Shown here: one piece after another, positions 34,619 to 44,449 of the stretch
How the letters are laid out: every line of letters begins with the position of its first letter
Numbering within the stretch: the stretch's first letter is position 1
Assembly: GCF_050219315.1 (NCBI RefSeq)
Contig: NZ_CP116939.1
Coordinates: 2,046,001 to 2,110,000 of the forward strand
Reading direction: 5' to 3'
DNA length: 64,000 nucleotides
Origin: Megasphaera_A sueciensis
GTDB lineage: Bacteria; Bacillota; Negativicutes; Veillonellales; Megasphaeraceae
Notes under the pieces: generated by a model
Database searches by the model: none
The model's input: the letters and a program-made list of their open reading frames with translations, nothing else
Told to the model about the DNA's origin: nothing
Translations under genes and position numbers: made by a program

Positions 34619-37600
34619 TTGGCAAAACACATAATGAAAACCATGGATGGCAATGAAGCGGCAGCATACGTATCCTATGCATTTACGGAAGTTGCCACGA
34701 TTTATCCGATTACTCCCTCCTCGCCGATGGCGGAACACGTTGATGTATGGTCGGCGCAAGGGAAGAAAAATCTTTTCGGGCAGCCGGTTAAACTCATGGA
34801 AATGCAGGCTGAATCAGGAGCGATAGGGGCCTTGCACGGAGCACTTGAAACCGGATCTCTGGGGACATCTTATACCGCTTCACAAGGACTGATGCTGATG
34901 ATCCCGGTCATGCATCGTATTGCCGGACAGTTTAAACCGGCTGTTCTTCATGTGGCGGCTCGTACAGTGGGGTCTCATGCCATGTCTATTTTCGGGGATC
35001 ATTCTGATGTTATGGGGTGCCGCAATACAGGCTGGGCCATGTTATGCAGCTCCAGTGTTCAAGAAATTATGGACCTTGCCGGAGTCGCACATCTTTCCAC
35101 GATTAAGGGGCGGGTGCCTTTTCTGCATTTTTTTGATGGATTCCGGACATCTCATGAAATTCAAAAAGTTGAAGTCATGCCATATGAGGAACTGGGAAAG
35201 CTGATTGATAAGAAAGCACTGTATGATTTTAAACATACCGCCCTTAATCCGGATCATCCGTGTATCCGGAGTTGTGTTAATAATCCGGATATTTTTTTCC
35301 AAGCACGGGAAGCAGTCAATGAACATTATATTAATCTCCCTGACATTGTACAGTCTTATATGGATGAGATCAATAAACTAACCGGGCGTGATTACAAGTT
35401 GTTTAATTATTATGGTGCCCAAGATGCGGAACACGTTATTGTTGCAATGGGGTCTGTCACGGGAGCTATTCAAGAAACGATTGATGAATTAATGGGGCAA
35501 GGACAAAAAGTAGGTTATCTGCAGGTTCATTTATACCGGCCGTTTTCATTGAAGCATTTCTTTGCCTCTTTGCCGGATAGTGTGACCACGCTTACTGTCC
35601 TTGATAGGACCAAGGAACCGGGAGCTGTAGGAGAACCGCTTTATGAAGATGTTTGTGCGGCTATTAAAAATAGTGACCGGAATATAGCTATCTTAGCGGG
35701 CCGGTATGGGTTATCTTCTAAAGATGTACCGCCGGCACATATTAAAGCTGTATTTGATAATATGGATACACCACAGTCAAAGCAGCATTTTACAGTCGGG
35801 ATTCAGGATGATGTAACCTATTTATCACTGCCGATTAAGCCGATGACCGTTGATACGACGGGAACTGTGAGCTGTAAGTTTTGGGGGTTTGGATCCGATG
35901 GGACTGTGGGGGCCAATAAAAATTCCATTAAAATTATCGGGGATAATACCGATATGTATGTGCAAGCGTATTTTGAGTACGATGCAAAAAAATCAGGCGG
36001 TGTTACGAAGTCACATCTCCGGTTTGGCAAAAGACCTATCCGTTCGACATATTATGTGACAGCTGCTGATTTTATTGCCTGTCATAAAGAAGCATATATG
36101 CATAGTTATGATATTGTCGGGGAACTTAAAGACGGAGGGACCTTCTTATTAAACTGCAGCTGGGATATGTCTGAATTGGAACAACAGCTTAGTCCGGAGG
36201 TTAAGCGTCAAATAGCTCAAAAACATATTCACTTCTATACGATAGATGCCACAAAAATTGCGAAGGAAATTGGATTGCGCAACCGAACGAATACAGTTCT
36301 CCAAGCAGCCTTTTTTAAACTGGCAAATGTTATTCCTATTAATGAAGCAGCGGCATATATGAAGGAAGCCATTCAAAAAACGTATGCGGCGAAGGGAGAA
36401 AAAATTGTCTTTATGAATCAGGAAGCGGTAGACCGTGGTGTTTCCGATGTGGTGGAAGTACCTATCCCCCAAGCGTGGCAGACGATTGCAATTCCGCATG
36501 CGGCAGAAGCAGATGACAGTATTCCTGATTTTGTTAAGAAAATAGTGATGCCGTCCAATGCACAAAAAGGTGATGATATACCGGTTAGTGAATTTATGCC
36601 GTATGTTGATGGATCCTATCCGTTGGGAAGTTCACAATATGAAAAACGCGGCATTGCTGTCGATGTACCGCAATGGATTCCAGAAAACTGCCTGCAGTGC
36701 AATCAGTGTGCACTCGTTTGTCCCCATGCGGCGATTCGGCCGTATGTATTGGATGAACAAGAGCAAAAAGCAGCCCCGGAAGGGTTTGTTACAAAACCAG
36801 CTGCGGGGAAAGGTCTTGAAACGCTGGGGTTCCGTATACAGGTATCCCCGCTTGATTGTTATAGCTGTGGCAGTTGTGTCAATGTGTGTCCGGCTAAAAA
36901 TAAGGCATTGGTATTGAAACCGTTTGAAACACAGAAAAAAGAAGCAGATAACTGGACTTATGCTCAAACCATATCCGATAAAAATACCGGTCTGGATAAA
37001 TTCAGCGTTAAAGGCAGTCAATTCAACAAGCCTTTGTTGGAATTTTCCGGAGCTTGTGCAGGATGTGGGGAAACACCTTACATGAAACTGCTGACACAGC
37101 TTTTTGGGTCACGGATGTTTGTAGCGAATGCAACGGGGTGTACACAAGCCTGGGGATCGGCACTTCCCTGTATTCCCTATACGACGGATAAGAACGGACA
37201 TGGACCGGCGTGGTCAAATTCTCTGTTTGAAGATAACGCCGAATTTGCTATGGGAATGTACTTATCTTTATCACAGCAGCGGGAAGCGATTGCCGAACGG
37301 GCGAAGGCACTGCTGCCACTGGCAGACGGGGAATTAAAAGATGCGGTGCAGCATTGGATTGATTCTTTGGGAATTGAGAATGAAGGAGAAGTAACCAGCG
37401 ATATCAGCAGGGCGTTTATTAATGCACTGAACCATACACCACTGGAAGGAACAGCAGCAGAACTTAAAGAATATTTATTGGCGCATGAAGAACATATTGC
37501 CAAGAAGACGATTTGGATGTATGGCGGCGACGGCTGGGCATACGATATTGGTTATGGCGGATTGGATCATGTCATGGCAACTGATGCCAATGTCAATATA

Positions 37601-38152
37601 CTCCTTGTGGATACAGAAGTATATTCCAATACGGGGGGACAGTCTTCGAAAGCCACCCCTATAGGAGCCGTAGCTCAATTTTCGTCTGCGGGCCGTCGAT
37701 ATAACAAAAAGGATTTAGGACGTCTTCTCATGACATACGGGCACATTTACGTGGCACAAGTGGCGCTGGGTGCTAACCCGGCACAGCTTATTAAGGCAAT
37801 TAAAGAAGCAGAGGCCTATAATGGTCCGGCAATTGTTATTGCGTATGCGCCTTGTATCAGCCATGGTCTTTCGAAAGGAATGGGTTTCTCTCAACTGGAA
37901 ATGAAGAAGGCGGTTGACTGTGGGTATTGGCATTTGTATCGGTATAATCCAGAACGTATAAAAGAAGGAAAAAATCCGTTTATTCTTGATTCTAAGGAAC
38001 CAACGGGTTCTTTCCGGGAATTTCTTATGGGAGAAACACGATATGCTGCCTTAACTCGGACATTCCCAGAAGTAGCAGAGGAACTTTTTGCTAAAGCGGA
38101 AGCAAATGCTAAACAAAAGTATGCTATCTATAAAAGAATGGCTGATGAATAA
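34619..38152 (+). CDS. nifJ: Pyruvate:ferredoxin (flavodoxin) oxidoreductase, single-chain
   Basis: A 1177-residue homodimer-type PFOR that converts pyruvate and CoA to acetyl-CoA, CO2 and reduced ferredoxin. Domain order: YPITPSSPMAE at the N-terminus, the CoA-binding gamma-like region, a 2[4Fe-4S] ferredoxin domain (CLQCNQCALVCPHA and CYSCGSCVNVCPAKNK), the proximal-cluster Cys in CAGCGETPY, and the thiamine-diphosphate site (GDGWAYDIGYGGLDH, YSNTGGQSSKATP). ATG 34610 overlaps the AAGGAGAT ribosome binding site, so TTG 34619 (MAKHIMK) is preferred. It is monocistronic, with a strong promoter and terminator. Codon use looks more GC-rich than that of the neighbours, as expected for high expression. 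Confidence 0.96.
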   Translation: MAKHIMKTMDGNEAAAYVSYAFTEVATIYPITPSSPMAEHVDVWSAQGKKNLFGQPVKLMEMQAESGAIGALHGALETGSLGTSYTASQGLMLMIPVMHRIAGQFKPAVLHVAARTVGSHAMSIFGDHSDVMGCRNTGWAMLCSSSVQEIMDLAGVAHLSTIKGRVPFLHFFDGFRTSHEIQKVEVMPYEELGKLIDKKALYDFKHTALNPDHPCIRSCVNNPDIFFQAREAVNEHYINLPDIVQSYMDEINKLTGRDYKLFNYYGAQDAEHVIVAMGSVTGAIQETIDELMGQGQKVGYLQVHLYRPFSLKHFFASLPDSVTTLTVLDRTKEPGAVGEPLYEDVCAAIKNSDRNIAILAGRYGLSSKDVPPAHIKAVFDNMDTPQSKQHFTVGIQDDVTYLSLPIKPMTVDTTGTVSCKFWGFGSDGTVGANKNSIKIIGDNTDMYVQAYFEYDAKKSGGVTKSHLRFGKRPIRSTYYVTAADFIACHKEAYMHSYDIVGELKDGGTFLLNCSWDMSELEQQLSPEVKRQIAQKHIHFYTIDATKIAKEIGLRNRTNTVLQAAFFKLANVIPINEAAAYMKEAIQKTYAAKGEKIVFMNQEAVDRGVSDVVEVPIPQAWQTIAIPHAAEADDSIPDFVKKIVMPSNAQKGDDIPVSEFMPYVDGSYPLGSSQYEKRGIAVDVPQWIPENCLQCNQCALVCPHAAIRPYVLDEQEQKAAPEGFVTKPAAGKGLETLGFRIQVSPLDCYSCGSCVNVCPAKNKALVLKPFETQKKEADNWTYAQTISDKNTGLDKFSVKGSQFNKPLLEFSGACAGCGETPYMKLLTQLFGSRMFVANATGCTQAWGSALPCIPYTTDKNGHGPAWSNSLFEDNAEFAMGMYLSLSQQREAIAERAKALLPLADGELKDAVQHWIDSLGIENEGEVTSDISRAFINALNHTPLEGTAAELKEYLLAHEEHIAKKTIWMYGGDGWAYDIGYGGLDHVMATDANVNILLVDTEVYSNTGGQSSKATPIGAVAQFSSAGRRYNKKDLGRLLMTYGHIYVAQVALGANPAQLIKAIKEAEAYNGPAIVIAYAPCISHGLSKGMGFSQLEMKKAVDCGYWHLYRYNPERIKEGKNPFILDSKEPTGSFREFLMGETRYAALTRTFPEVAEELFAKAEANAKQKYAIYKRMADE

Positions 38153-38195
38153 TAAAATTAAAACTATATTTTGTCAAAAAATAATATTTATTTTA

Positions 38196-38240
38196 GTCTG
38201 CCTCTCACATAATACTGTTTGAGAGGCAGATTTTTTTTGT
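38196..38240 (+). terminator. Terminator after PFOR
   Basis: TCTGCCTCTCA pairs with TGAGAGGCAGA, an 11-bp perfect stem followed by eight T. Confidence 0.92.
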
Positions 38241-38357
38241 TAGACTTGATATATAGTACAAAAAAATTGCAAGATCGTTTTTTTATTTATATGTGAATTA
38301 TGTTAAAAAATGTGATATAATCAACTATCATAAAGATTCAGAACAGGAGGAATGCCA

Positions 38358-39026
38358 GTGAAGGCGGTATTTATCGACTTCGAGATGAATCCGATTAAAC
38401 GGGAACAAAGACAAGCCCGCCGGATTTGTGCGGGAGAGATTATAGAAATAGGTGCGGTTAAACTGAATGAACAGGGAAAAGAAATAAGTTCTTATAAAGA
38501 ATATGTTCGCCCAGAATATACCACCGAAATGGATAATACTTGTCAGCAATTGACCGGAATTACCATGTCCGTCCTATCTAGAGCAGATCATTTTAGGACT
38601 GTATATAAAAGGTTTTTGAAATGGTGTAATGCTGAAGAAGTAAATAACTATGAAATTTATGCTTGGAGCGAAAGCGATTGGCGCCAGCTTAATGGGGAGC
38701 TTCTACTCAAACAAATGGATATTACTGATGCAAATGTTCGTTGGATGTTAGCGCATTGGCAAAATTTTCAACAAATTTATTGTAATATACTTGGGTTGGA
38801 TCAAGTTATTTCATTAGATAAAGCGGTCAGCACGTTGGGAGAAAAATTTGATGGTCAAATGCATGACGCACTTTGGGATGCTCGCAACACATCAAAATTG
38901 TATGTGATTTCAAAAGAAAAAAAAGAATTAAATAAAATAATAAAACCTATACTGGAAGCGACAAAGCCGTCTGAACCGTTAACGTATTCTTTAGCAGATG
39001 CCTTTCAAACGGCCAGAGAGCGTTAA
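38358..39026 (+). CDS. DEDDh 3'-5' exonuclease-like protein (KapD-like)
   Basis: A 222-residue exonuclease-fold protein. Exo I is FIDFEMN (D and E), the middle Asp is in WSESDWRQL, and the last motif is MHDALWDARNTSKL (H and D). It resembles the KapD/ERI-1-like branch more than the protein at 5988. GTG 38358 is taken as start because AGGAGG (38345-38350) is only one nucleotide before the ATG at 38352 but 7 nt before the GTG. It stands alone between the PFOR terminator and an insertion remnant. Confidence 0.85.
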   Translation: MKAVFIDFEMNPIKREQRQARRICAGEIIEIGAVKLNEQGKEISSYKEYVRPEYTTEMDNTCQQLTGITMSVLSRADHFRTVYKRFLKWCNAEEVNNYEIYAWSESDWRQLNGELLLKQMDITDANVRWMLAHWQNFQQIYCNILGLDQVISLDKAVSTLGEKFDGQMHDALWDARNTSKLYVISKEKKELNKIIKPILEATKPSEPLTYSLADAFQTARER

Positions 39027-39164
39027 CTATGTTATACCTGCGGTGTATTGCTGCAGGTATTATTATTTAAGCAATCTGGTAATATGTCAACTCTATAAAA
39101 GAAAAGGTTTCAAAAGGATTCCCAGAAAATGAGTGCTCGTTTATGTTGATGAATTTTTACTTCA

Positions 39165-39640
39165 TCATATTTTTTTTGTAGAATGCAGCAACTTCGCCGC
39201 ATTGATTTTTTACATGGCGGGGTGCTTCAATCAGGTAATACCTGAGATAGGCATTGCCAGCTTTTGAACGTGGTGTATCGTCAGCCTTGATCCCAGTTTC
39301 ATAGGTCGAGAGCCGTATGAAGGATGAGGCGATGACAAACGCGCATCGACATAGTCGTTCTTGCCGAGGTCAATAAACGATTGCTTGTAGTTTTTAATGG
39401 TCTTCGGATTCAAGCCGTATACCACAGTGTGGAACGGAGTAAGAACTTCACAGGAAGAGAGATGGTTCGCGGCCTGTATGCCGTAAAATAACGTAGATTC
39501 AAGAGCTGCCACACGTTGTGCAAGATTCTTACGGGAACGCAGATCTCTGCGAGTCGTTTGGCAAGTTCTACCGCACCGGGTTGGTTAAGAGTAGAAAGAA
39601 GATCCGCCTTCTTCAAAGTAAATCACCTCCTTTTCGGCAA
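39165..39640 (-). pseudogene. IS110-family transposase remnant with internal deletions
   Basis: Reading leftward on the minus strand, pieces of an IS110-type recombinase appear in shifting frames: ADLLSTLNQPGAVELAKRLA, then LESTLFYGIQAANHLSSCE, then GLNPKTIKNYKQSF and KNDYVDA (the DEDD-type N-domain). A jump to VIASSFIRLSTYE follows, then the family's C-terminal piece SKAGNAYLRYYLIEA. The long middle part of the recombinase is missing and at least one frameshift is present, so it is inactive. A ribosome binding site (AAGGAGGTGA) precedes the first piece at about 39620-39635. Confidence 0.75.
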
Positions 39641-39900
39641 GAGTTGGAAAAGTGAATAAGGAATAATCCTGATCTTAATTGCTGACCGTACCCTCGTTAA
39701 TAAGCATTCACTCGTGAGAGGCAACGTTGCTGGAAACCACTCTCGCCCAGGGACGTAACATCTGTGTAAGCGGTATTTGACACTAAAGCAGGCGTCAAGC
39801 TTCTTGAGCAGTCACCGATAGGTGCCGCAAGGGAGAAAAGACGTAACCTTGACCATAAATCTCTAAAAGTAATTGTAGCATCAGGAATTCCATATTAGAA
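39641..39900 (-). mobile_element. Non-coding end of the IS110-type element (possible bridge-RNA region)
   Basis: About 260 nt upstream of the decayed transposase, more GC-rich than its surroundings and without an open frame. Several short dyads are visible, such as CACTCGTGAG and the pair AACGTTGC/GAAACC-rich segments. In IS110-group elements the region upstream of the recombinase gene encodes the guide (bridge) RNA. Whether this copy keeps one cannot be told without comparison to an intact relative. The element's ends were not located. Confidence 0.35.
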
Positions 39901-39963
39901 GTTTTACCTTGTAAGCAAGGCGGAAATCTTGCTTACAAAATATATTATACGAGGGGGAGCATT

Positions 39964-41697
39964 ATGAAACTGTTTTCTTCATATCATCAATTTTTTTCTC
40001 ATGTTTGGATATTAACAAAAAGTTATTGGAAATCAGAAGAGAAAAAGAGTGCTTATGTACTTTTGACAGGAGTTGTATTGCTTACCATAGCTATTGTTGT
40101 TATGCTGGTATTGTTGAATCAATGGAATAATACTTTTTATACGGCATTGCAAGAGTATAATACGACTGTTATCTTTAATGAATTAATACATTTTTCATGG
40201 TTGGCAGCTTTATACATAATTTTTTCTGTGTACTCCTTTTATCTACAGCAGGTATTAGGATTGCGATGGAGAAAATGGCTGACGGCGCAATATCTTGAGT
40301 GTTGGCTTAAAGGAAAAACGTATTATCGATTACAGATGTTTGGAACGACAACGGATAATCCAGATCAACGTATTAGTGAAGATATTAATCTTTTTGTAAC
40401 GAAAACCATTGAATTGACAGTAGGTTTTATTAAGGCAATTTGTGTATTAACGGCGTTTATTATTATTCTGTATCAAATATCAGGTACATTGGAATTTACT
40501 CTTATGGGGGTGAGCTGGCATATCCCTGGATATTTAGTATGGATTGCCATTTTATATGCCGTCATTGGTACATGGCTGACACACCGAGTAGGATATCGGC
40601 TGATGAAGCTTAATTTTATTCAACAACGCTATGAAGCTAATTTTCGATTTAGTATGATGCGTATGCGGGAAAATGCCGAAAGTGTCGCTTTTTATGGAGG
40701 AGAAAAACAAGAGTGTCATATATTTCGTCATCGTTTTAGGATGTTGTTAGATAATTTTTGGAAGATTATTCAAAAGAAAAAGCAATTGATTTGGCTTAAT
40801 AGCGGATATTCTCAAATTGCAATTATTTTTCCTTTTATTGTCGTTATGCCACGATATTTATCTAAAGCAATTTCTTTGGGTGGTCTGATGCAAGTAGCAA
40901 ATGCTTTTGGCAAGGTGCAGGAATCACTTTCTTATTTTGTGGACATGTATGCGATACTGGCAGAATGGAAAGCTGTTGTTGATCGTCTTACAAGCTTTAA
41001 TAAACATATGAAAGAGATTTTGTGGGAAGAAAAAGAAAACGAAGATGTAGAACAATCTTTTTCGGACGGTGGGTTGGAACTGTTTCATTTTGGTATATAC
41101 CTGCCGAATGGAGTTCCCTTGCTGGAGGATGTTACACTGCGATTTACCGCAGGAAAAAACATTCTTATTCGCGGCGTCAGCGGCAGTGGAAAAAGTACCT
41201 TTTTGAGAGCCATTGCCGGAATATGGCCGTATGTATCAGGAAAAATAAATATGCTGCCAAAAGAGCAAACTATGTTTGTTCCTCAAATACCTTATCTGCC
41301 GCTTGGCACATTGCGGCAAGTATTATTATATCCGGGGGACATGGAATTTTCTGATCAGATAGTAAAACAGTGGATGCATATCTGCCGTATTGCGTATCTA
41401 TCGGATCAACTTGATGTAGAAGCTGATTGGAATCATGTTTTATCTGTAGGAGAACAACAGCGGCTGGCTTTTGTTCGGGTCTTTTTGCAAAAACCGACCT
41501 GGATTTTTTTTGATGAAGCGACATCTGCTCTTGACGAAGATACAGAAGCATATCTGTACCAGCTCCTGCAAAAACAATTGCCAAAAACAACTTTTGTCAG
41601 TGTAGGACATCGAAGTACGTTAACGCTATTTCATTCGTTGATTTTGACGCTGCATAAAGACACGCGGCATATTACCATGGAGATAGCAGACGTATAA
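39964..41697 (+). CDS. ABC transporter, fused permease and ATPase (SbmA/BacA-YddA type)
   Basis: A 577-residue half-transporter. The N-terminal SbmA/BacA-like membrane domain has about six helices in the first 340 residues and contains NPDQRISEDINLF, a hallmark of this group and of peroxisomal ABCD proteins. The C-terminal ATPase has Walker A GVSGSGKST, the signature LSVGEQQRLAFVRVF and Walker B WIFFDEATSALD. It likely forms a homodimer moving peptides, vitamins or hydrophobic acids across the inner membrane. GAGGGGGAG precedes the ATG. A permease gene follows after 28 nt, likely the same operon. Confidence 0.9.
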   Translation: MKLFSSYHQFFSHVWILTKSYWKSEEKKSAYVLLTGVVLLTIAIVVMLVLLNQWNNTFYTALQEYNTTVIFNELIHFSWLAALYIIFSVYSFYLQQVLGLRWRKWLTAQYLECWLKGKTYYRLQMFGTTTDNPDQRISEDINLFVTKTIELTVGFIKAICVLTAFIIILYQISGTLEFTLMGVSWHIPGYLVWIAILYAVIGTWLTHRVGYRLMKLNFIQQRYEANFRFSMMRMRENAESVAFYGGEKQECHIFRHRFRMLLDNFWKIIQKKKQLIWLNSGYSQIAIIFPFIVVMPRYLSKAISLGGLMQVANAFGKVQESLSYFVDMYAILAEWKAVVDRLTSFNKHMKEILWEEKENEDVEQSFSDGGLELFHFGIYLPNGVPLLEDVTLRFTAGKNILIRGVSGSGKSTFLRAIAGIWPYVSGKINMLPKEQTMFVPQIPYLPLGTLRQVLLYPGDMEFSDQIVKQWMHICRIAYLSDQLDVEADWNHVLSVGEQQRLAFVRVFLQKPTWIFFDEATSALDEDTEAYLYQLLQKQLPKTTFVSVGHRSTLTLFHSLILTLHKDTRHITMEIADV

Positions 41698-41725
41698 GTC
41701 GTATTGAAAGGAATAGGGATTTCGT

Positions 41726-42706
41726 ATGGGTGCAGCAGAATTACGCATAGTATTTATTTTTGTTGATTTGATATTGCCGCTTGTTGTTGGATATGGATTA
41801 AAAAAAATTAATAGGCTTACAGCAGGACAGTGCAATTGGTTGATTCGCTTTAACATTATCGTTATATTTACGATTTTGTCAATTCTTAGTTTTTGGGTTA
41901 TGCCTCTTCGTGCGGAATTGATTATGCTGCCTTTCTTCGGATTTTTTTGTTCGGCAGTGCCGCTTGGAATTGTTTATTTTTTTCATTTACAAAAAAAATT
42001 TCCTGATATATTAGAACAGGGAAGTTATATTATTACAGCCATTCCGGCTAATATTGGCACGATGGGGGGCTTGTGTGCCTTTATTTTATATGGTGAAGTC
42101 GGATTTGCTTATGCACAAATGGTTGGCGTATTTCAAAATTTAGTGATGCTTTTTGTTTGTTTTCCTATGGGATATTATTTTAAATTTCGCAGTATACATA
42201 CAGATGAACCATTTGCTATGGGAAATTTGAATTGGCGCAGTGTATTTATCAACTGGAATCAAATATCTGTAATGGGGATGTTGCTTGGTATTGTACTTTA
42301 TATTATGCATGTACCTCGTCCGGAAGTTCTAAACATGATGTTTCAGGCCTTGGTCCATTTTGGCGCTTGGTTTGCTTTGATACCTATCGGGTATATGATT
42401 GATTTTTCAGGTCTTAAAAAATATTACTGGAGTACCTTTGACTTAGTACCTATTAAAATGATTGTTACTCCGGCCATTTGTTATCTGATAGCCTCTTTAT
42501 TTACGAGAGATGCTGTGCTTTTAGGTTCCGTTATTATTTTAATGGCGGCGCCTTGTGCGATCAACGCCTTGATTACAGTACGATTATACGGGCTTAATAT
42601 AAATTTATCTATGGCTCCTTTTATTACTACTGTAGGTTTGTATATTTTAGTTTTGTTTCCAGCCTTCTATCTTTTTGTTGTAAACGGTATATTGCCATTT
42701 AAATAA
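41726..42706 (+). CDS. AEC (auxin efflux carrier) family permease
   Basis: A 326-residue membrane protein with about 10 hydrophobic helices arranged as two similar halves. ITAIPANIGTMGGL in the middle and AAPCAINALI near the C-terminus correspond to the two broken-helix motifs of AEC transporters. Bacterial members carry malate, malonate or other small carboxylates, so a carboxylate substrate is plausible here. It follows the ABC transporter gene and is ended by a terminator at 42757-42795. Confidence 0.72.
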   Translation: MGAAELRIVFIFVDLILPLVVGYGLKKINRLTAGQCNWLIRFNIIVIFTILSILSFWVMPLRAELIMLPFFGFFCSAVPLGIVYFFHLQKKFPDILEQGSYIITAIPANIGTMGGLCAFILYGEVGFAYAQMVGVFQNLVMLFVCFPMGYYFKFRSIHTDEPFAMGNLNWRSVFINWNQISVMGMLLGIVLYIMHVPRPEVLNMMFQALVHFGAWFALIPIGYMIDFSGLKKYYWSTFDLVPIKMIVTPAICYLIASLFTRDAVLLGSVIILMAAPCAINALITVRLYGLNINLSMAPFITTVGLYILVLFPAFYLFVVNGILPFK

Positions 42707-42756
42707 ATTAGGCATAAATATAGTTTATAGTATGTTCATTATTTGCGGTAAGATTC

Positions 42757-42796
42757 AAAAGAAGAGTTGTGTTTTGACTCTTCTTTTTTGTTTTTA
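42757..42796 (+). terminator. Terminator after the AEC permease gene
   Basis: AAAAGAAGAGT (42757-42767) pairs with ACTCTTCTTTT (42777-42787), followed by a T-rich run. Confidence 0.85.
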
Positions 42797-42867
42797 AAAT
42801 ATTTAGAAAATTGAAATAAATAAAATGTGAATTTATTGAATTCACAAAGACGATTCCATTTCAAAAT

Positions 42868-42912
42868 AGTCTACTTGTTCGTTCTATTATTCATACCTGA
42901 CTATTTTACAAT
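42868..42912 (+). promoter_or_regulatory. Regulon promoter 1: shared 26-nt element + TACAAT
   Basis: A 26-nt element (42868-42893; core AGTCT-NN-TTGTTCGTTCT then ATTATTCA), 13 nt, then TACAAT (42907-42912). The same block with the same spacing occurs at 45532-45576 and 52919-52963. No good -35 hexamer sits at the right distance, so an activator is probably needed. Confidence 0.75.
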
Positions 42913-43006
42913 ATAAACATAGAATATACAAAAACGGATGAAGGAGAGGATGCTGAAATTACAGGTGAAAACTATCACAAAGTTTTTTTCGAAGGGAGAT
43001 GGCTTT

Positions 43007-44377
43007 ATGGCTACGAACAACAAACATTTTACAGATTATTTTACAGATTTTGCTCAAAAATGGGTGCCAGACTCATATGTTATTGCATTAGTATTGACTA
43101 TTGTGGCATTTATCCTTGCTAAAATATTTACCCCTGCAGGTCCATTTGATATTGTTATTTCTTGGGGGAAAGGGTTTTGGACGTTATTAGCATTTTCTAT
43201 GCAGATGTCTTTAATTGTTATCACTGGTTATGCGCTGGCAACAACGCCGATTTGCAAAAAGTTGATATCGTCGGCTTGCAGTAAACCGAACTCGGCAACT
43301 TCCGTGTATGTTTACGCAGTTATCCTTGCCTCCATTGGTTTTTATTTGAACTGGGGTTTTGGACTGGTATTTGCAGCTTTGATTTCTAAAAATCTTGCGA
43401 TTCAAGCAGGAAAAAAAGGAATTAAAATTGATTATCGGTATCTCTGTGGAGCGGCATGGACTCCGTTCTATATTTGGCATATGGGACTTTCTGGATCTGC
43501 ACCATTACTAGTTGCGACGGCTGACCATTTTATGGTCAAGGAAATAGGAATAATTCCTATTTCTCAAACTATATTTCATCCATACAATTTAATTTTAACA
43601 GCAATTTCCGTGGTGGCTATTATCATTCTTTTTGGATTTATTCTTCCGCCTCGTGATGAAACAAAAATGATTTCTATTACTGAGTTCAATCCAGAACTTG
43701 CAAAAGAAGAAACAGCAACTGCAGCGGAAAAGAAAGTTATTAAAACACCGAGTGAATGGGTAACATATACACCATGGTGTTCTTATATAGTAGGGTTAAT
43801 GTTTTTGACGTATTTATATTATCATTTCTTTGTTATTGGAATGTCTTTAGATATAAATGTATTAAACTTTTTGTTCCTGACGTTGATTATTTGGTTATAT
43901 GGATCACCGGCAGAATTATTAAAAGCAGTTAAGGCCTCTACTCCGGCGGCTTGGGGGGTTATTCTTCAATTTCCTTTTTATGCAGGTATTTTTGGGATTA
44001 TGAAGTATACAGGTCTTGTTGATACCATCTCAGCATGGGTAATTGCTTTCAGTACAGAAGCTTCATTTCCGGCTATTGCCGCTATTTTGACCGGATTTAT
44101 CAGCTATTTTATTCCTTCCGGTGGAAGTAAATGGGTTATTGAGGCACCTTTTCTTATTCCGGCCGGTCAGGCTTTAGGTATTCCCGATGCACAGACGGTT
44201 ATTGCATATATGTTTGGCGGTGATTTAGTCGCTTTAATTCAACCGTTTTTTGCTGTTCCGTTTATGGCAGTTTGCGGCTTGGAATTTAAAGACTTCGTAG
44301 GATATAGTTTTGTTGCGTTTATTGTATTAGGAATTCTCATGGTTCTTGGATTGACATTTATACCCTTTACGATTTAG
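43007..44377 (+). CDS. Short-chain fatty acid transporter (AtoE family)
   Basis: A polytopic membrane protein of 456 residues with about 12 helices. FAQKWVPDSYVIALVLT near the N-terminus, FYLNWGFGLVFAALISK and the C-terminal FIPSGGSKWVIEAPFLIPA are typical of AtoE/TIGR00366 carriers of acetoacetate and short-chain acids. The ATG at 43007 with GAAGGGAG (8-nt spacing) is taken as start. An upstream in-frame ATG at 42938 has no ribosome binding site. It is the first gene behind regulon promoter 1 and is followed after 72 nt by a hydroxyacyl-CoA dehydrogenase gene. Confidence 0.9.
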   Translation: MATNNKHFTDYFTDFAQKWVPDSYVIALVLTIVAFILAKIFTPAGPFDIVISWGKGFWTLLAFSMQMSLIVITGYALATTPICKKLISSACSKPNSATSVYVYAVILASIGFYLNWGFGLVFAALISKNLAIQAGKKGIKIDYRYLCGAAWTPFYIWHMGLSGSAPLLVATADHFMVKEIGIIPISQTIFHPYNLILTAISVVAIIILFGFILPPRDETKMISITEFNPELAKEETATAAEKKVIKTPSEWVTYTPWCSYIVGLMFLTYLYYHFFVIGMSLDINVLNFLFLTLIIWLYGSPAELLKAVKASTPAAWGVILQFPFYAGIFGIMKYTGLVDTISAWVIAFSTEASFPAIAAILTGFISYFIPSGGSKWVIEAPFLIPAGQALGIPDAQTVIAYMFGGDLVALIQPFFAVPFMAVCGLEFKDFVGYSFVAFIVLGILMVLGLTFIPFTI

Positions 44378-44449
44378 TCCGGCATGACTTTTTAAGAAAT
44401 ACTCCTGAAAATATAGAATGCGTTCGTTTATAAGAAAGAGGGAACTACT

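Noticed and set aside
36149..37503. Several 100-140 residue open frames opposite the PFOR gene
   Set aside because: No ribosome binding sites, odd composition rich in Cys/Arg/Phe, and a fully conserved gene on the other strand; they are shadows.
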